From: Roseovarius sp. ZX-A-9
GTDB taxonomy: Bacteria; Pseudomonadota; Alphaproteobacteria; Rhodobacterales; Rhodobacteraceae
DNA: 64,000 bases
Assembly (NCBI RefSeq): GCF_028369135.1
Contig: NZ_JAPWHW010000003.1
Coordinates: forward strand, 124,001-188,000
Direction: 5' to 3'
This document shows positions 61,300 through 64,000 of the stretch, piece after piece. Every line of letters begins with the position of its first letter. Positions within the stretch are counted from its first letter, which is position 1. The notes under the pieces are model-generated. The model was not told where the DNA came from and did no database searches. It saw only the letters and a list, made by a program, of their open reading frames with translations. The position numbers and the translations under genes are program-made.

Positions 61300-61465
61300 C
61301 CGCTCACGGGAAGTTCGAACTTCCCGCCAGTTTATTTCTTGGATCTACGGGTTTTGCCCGAATTCGGACGTAAATACAAAAACCTGCCAGCTATTTGGCC
61401 GACAGGTTTCAGAGGCCTATGTCCTGCAAAACGGAATGGCTCCGGGGTTCTTCGGGGCCTTTTTT
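61300..61465 (+). ncRNA. Candidate small RNA ending at a terminator
   Basis: Three successive stems on the + strand: the 61307-61326 palindrome, AAACCTG...CAGGTTT (61380-61409), and GGCTCCGG/TCGGGGCC followed by TTTTTT (61438-61465). No reading frame precedes the terminator and mdh is already terminated at 60217, so an independent short transcript would explain it. The 5' end is a guess. Confidence 0.3.
61438..61465 (+). terminator. Orphan intrinsic terminator upstream of sucC
   Basis: GGCTCCGG-ggttct-TCGGGGCC, an 8-bp stem with two G-U pairs, then TTTTTT. No recognised gene ends here on the + strand. Confidence 0.7.
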
Positions 61466-61676
61466 GGATCGGCCACGGGGCCGCGCCCCGGAAAACTCGG
61501 CCTCGCCATGCTTCGGACATGGCGCCCCCGCCGTGGCTGATCCTGTCGTGGTCGATGGCCCGACCGATACGCACGCGCAAAAAGCCGCCGCAGGGCACAC
61601 ATCTCCGTGACGGATCACATCCCCCGACCGCCCCGATTTTACGAGATGATTCTGCGGCACCGCCCATCGCGTCAGA

Positions 61677-61713
61677 ATTTGTGATCACACGATTTACCCG
61701 TGTGATCACAAAT
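61677..61713 (+). promoter_or_regulatory. Paired GTGATCAC operators upstream of sucC
   Basis: Two TGTGATCACA palindromes (61680-61689 and 61701-61710), centres 21 bp apart. Together they form a larger perfect inverted repeat with 15-bp arms (ATTTGTGATCACACG and its complement) around ATTTACC. They end 107 bp before the sucC ATG. The same core, with the same 21-bp spacing, lies upstream of sdhC. Confidence 0.8.
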
Positions 61714-61819
61714 GCGTGGAATTGACCCAAATTGAGCAAAACTAGCAGAAAGCCGTTTAAACTCTGGCCAACCTTGTGGGTATAATGCCCGCAACCAAAG
61801 CAACACGGGGACTGCCCAA

Positions 61820-63013
<1,194 letters not shown>

Positions 63014-63023
63014 GCACCGCAGG

Positions 63024-63040
63024 GTGGGCATCCTGCCCAC
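63024..63040 (+). terminator. Short hairpin after sucC
   Basis: GTGGGCA-tcc-TGCCCAC 10 bp after the sucC stop, without a T-tract. It may slow decay or partly terminate before the downstream genes. Confidence 0.4.
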
Positions 63041-63076
63041 TCCCTCGCCAAGGTTTCGAGTACAGGTGAGCAAATC

Positions 63077-63622
63077 ATGTTCCGATATCTTTCTCTCGCA
63101 TTATCCACGCTCCTTGTCGCGCCGTTGCCGGCAGAGGCGCAGGATCTTGAAGAGCTGCCCTACGTGATGCTTCTTGAGGAACTCACAAACCAGCTACGCG
63201 CTGAAGATCCGGCACTGCGGGTGCAAGGCGGGCTTGCCGCCTGCCTGGGCACCTTCGAGGCACCAACCGAGCCCGACCAGACCGCGAGCGTCTTCGAGTT
63301 CATGGAGTGGAACGCGGGCGGCACCTATGGCGGCTTGGTCGAATTTGACTATCTGGATTCCATGGCAACTGTCGCTGATGACGGCGCTTTTTGCGAAATC
63401 TCCGACATGACCCTTTCGCAAACCGAAGCGGCCGAGGTCGTATTCTCGACCTTTGCCGAGATGGGCGCAAAGCCATGGCCCCAAAGCCAGACCGAAGCGG
63501 GCTGCACGGCCTTCACCTCGCCTGCGGGCCGTGTGATCGTGATCACGAGCGCGGGGCAGGATCCGATCTGCGGCGATACCCCCGACAGCGCGATCCGCGT
63601 CTGGAATCAGGAGGCTCAGTAA
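63077..63622 (+). CDS. Exported hypothetical protein
   Basis: 181 residues, not recognised. Signal peptide about 1-21 (AEA-QD). Four cysteines in the mature part (CLGTF, CEISD, CTAFT, CGDTP) could form two disulphides in the periplasm. Acidic. It follows sucC by about 60 bp on the same strand and is likely read with it. The coding sequence contains a TCGTGATCACGA palindrome at 63537-63548. Confidence 0.75.
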   Translation: MFRYLSLALSTLLVAPLPAEAQDLEELPYVMLLEELTNQLRAEDPALRVQGGLAACLGTFEAPTEPDQTASVFEFMEWNAGGTYGGLVEFDYLDSMATVADDGAFCEISDMTLSQTEAAEVVFSTFAEMGAKPWPQSQTEAGCTAFTSPAGRVIVITSAGQDPICGDTPDSAIRVWNQEAQ

Positions 63623-63724
63623 ATGCGGCAAACCGATCCCTTCAACGCGGCCCCGACCGGTGCCTTTCCGGCACGCCGCACGCGAACGGCCTTCCGGCCG
63701 ACCAACGAAGGGAAAACCCTATGA
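63623..63724 (+). CDS. Possible 33-residue ORF coupled to the lipoprotein gene
   Basis: ATG at 63623 directly after the previous stop, with AGGAGG at 63609-63614 at ideal distance; its TGA overlaps the next ATG (ATGA). The peptide MRQTDPFNAAPTGAFPARRT is followed by RTAFRPTNEGKTL, basic and proline-containing. It could be a real small protein or a translated leader that couples the two genes. Confidence 0.4.
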   Translation: MRQTDPFNAAPTGAFPARRTRTAFRPTNEGKTL

Positions 63725-64000
63725 AACATGTCGCGACCAGGGCTGGTACCATTGCGCTGCTGGCGTTTGGTCTCTCTGGTTGCGGCTGGTACCGCACCGA
63801 TCTGCCGGTGCGCACCACGCCGCAGACCGAACCGCATGTGACCTACGCCACCTCCGGTGCCACGCCCCGGCGGATGACGGCGGGCACGCCTGACGCGGCA
63901 ACTTTGGCCCGCGCGATCTGCGGTGCGCCCAGCGCCGCGACGGCAGAACAGGCCGCCATCGCATCGGGCCGCTTCCATCCACCCGCCACCACGAACCCCG
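63721..64000 (+). CDS. Predicted lipoprotein, 3' end outside window
   Basis: First 93 residues of a protein starting MKHVATRAGTIALLAFGLSG, Cys21 in the lipobox LSGC, so a lipid-anchored envelope protein. GAAGGG lies upstream of the ATG at 63721. The mature part is Thr/Pro/Ala-rich and not recognised. Same strand as sucC; sucD would be expected beyond. Confidence 0.7.
   Translation, partial: MKHVATRAGTIALLAFGLSGCGWYRTDLPVRTTPQTEPHVTYATSGATPRRMTAGTPDAATLARAICGAPSAATAEQAAIASGRFHPPATTNP

Larger units (their letters stand above)
60959..61676. other. Gene-poor stretch upstream of sucC
   Basis: About 720 bp with no convincing gene; short open frames in several registers have poor composition. It holds a perfect 20-bp palindrome CGGGAAGTTCGAACTTCCCG (61307-61326), a stem AAACCTG/CAGGTTT (61380-61409) and a strong + strand terminator (61438-61465). 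The base composition is less GC-rich than flanking genes. It may be decayed DNA plus a small RNA. Confidence 0.55.

Noticed and set aside
61300..61330. AAGTTCGAACTT as a tRNA T-arm
   Set aside because: No acceptor, D or anticodon stems fit around it, and the loop would have six bases.

Overview
This is a GC-rich, gene-dense chromosomal segment of an alphaproteobacterium. It most likely comes from the order Rhodobacterales (Roseobacter group). The reasons are: the F1 ATP synthase genes sit apart from the F0 genes; a perfect CIRCE element precedes groESL; murA, a DUF2948 gene, hisD, a UPF0262 gene and a low-molecular-weight phosphatase gene lie in a row; a VPLPA-CTERM protein is present; and the genes mch, DUF1737, NnrU and mcl2 of the ethylmalonyl-CoA pathway lie next to sdhCDAB, mdh and sucC. 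I see no phage, IS element, CRISPR array, rRNA or plasmid functions. One tRNA gene (Thr, anticodon GGT) is present.

Layout. 1-9.5 kb: esterase (cut by the window edge), Nudix, a GNAT/EamA pair, groESL, a possible CtrA-controlled hypothetical gene, TraB/GumN protein, DUF2161 nuclease-like protein, Mn pyrophosphatase, HAD phosphatase and MaoC hydratase. 9.7-16.2 kb: ribF-ycgN-threonine aldolase in overlapping order, a hydrolase/isomerase pair, prs, an H-type lectin protein and a CmcI-like methyltransferase. 16.2-21.2 kb: atpHAGDC on the minus strand. 21.6-25.5 kb: a cobalt-type nitrile hydratase cassette, a membrane-anchored NYN ribonuclease, a methyltransferase and gloB. 25.6-32.4 kb: clpA with an M23 peptidase, then a MotA/MotB-like pair whose MotB-like subunit carries a very long coiled coil. 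32.4-44.8 kb: mostly minus-strand housekeeping genes (chaC, extensin-like, tyrC, hisC, rpsD, Hint protein, the murA-hisD block). 44.9-49.5 kb: tRNA-Thr, an acyltransferase/kinase-like pair, and opposite them a protein with 33 tandem GGTKG(S/T) hexapeptides. 49.5-64 kb: ZIP-like gene and sdhCDAB, mch to mcl2, TauE, PRC-barrel protein, mdh, a gene-poor islet with a VPLPA-CTERM gene, sucC, and two small secreted or lipoprotein genes.

How it works together. The right-hand 14 kb is a central carbon block: succinate dehydrogenase, malate dehydrogenase and succinyl-CoA ligase of the TCA cycle, plus mesaconyl-CoA hydratase and malyl-CoA thioesterase, which feed acetyl-CoA carbon into it. The sdh operon and sucC share clusters of a GTGATCAC-centred palindrome, two of which are 21 bp apart in both places, so one regulator probably controls both. 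The most unusual coding locus is 45.1-49.4 kb, where the lysine/serine/threonine-rich repeat protein faces a kinase-fold protein and a CelD-type acyltransferase. Whether these act on the repeat protein is a hypothesis only. Calls are from reading translations and motifs; no database search was run.
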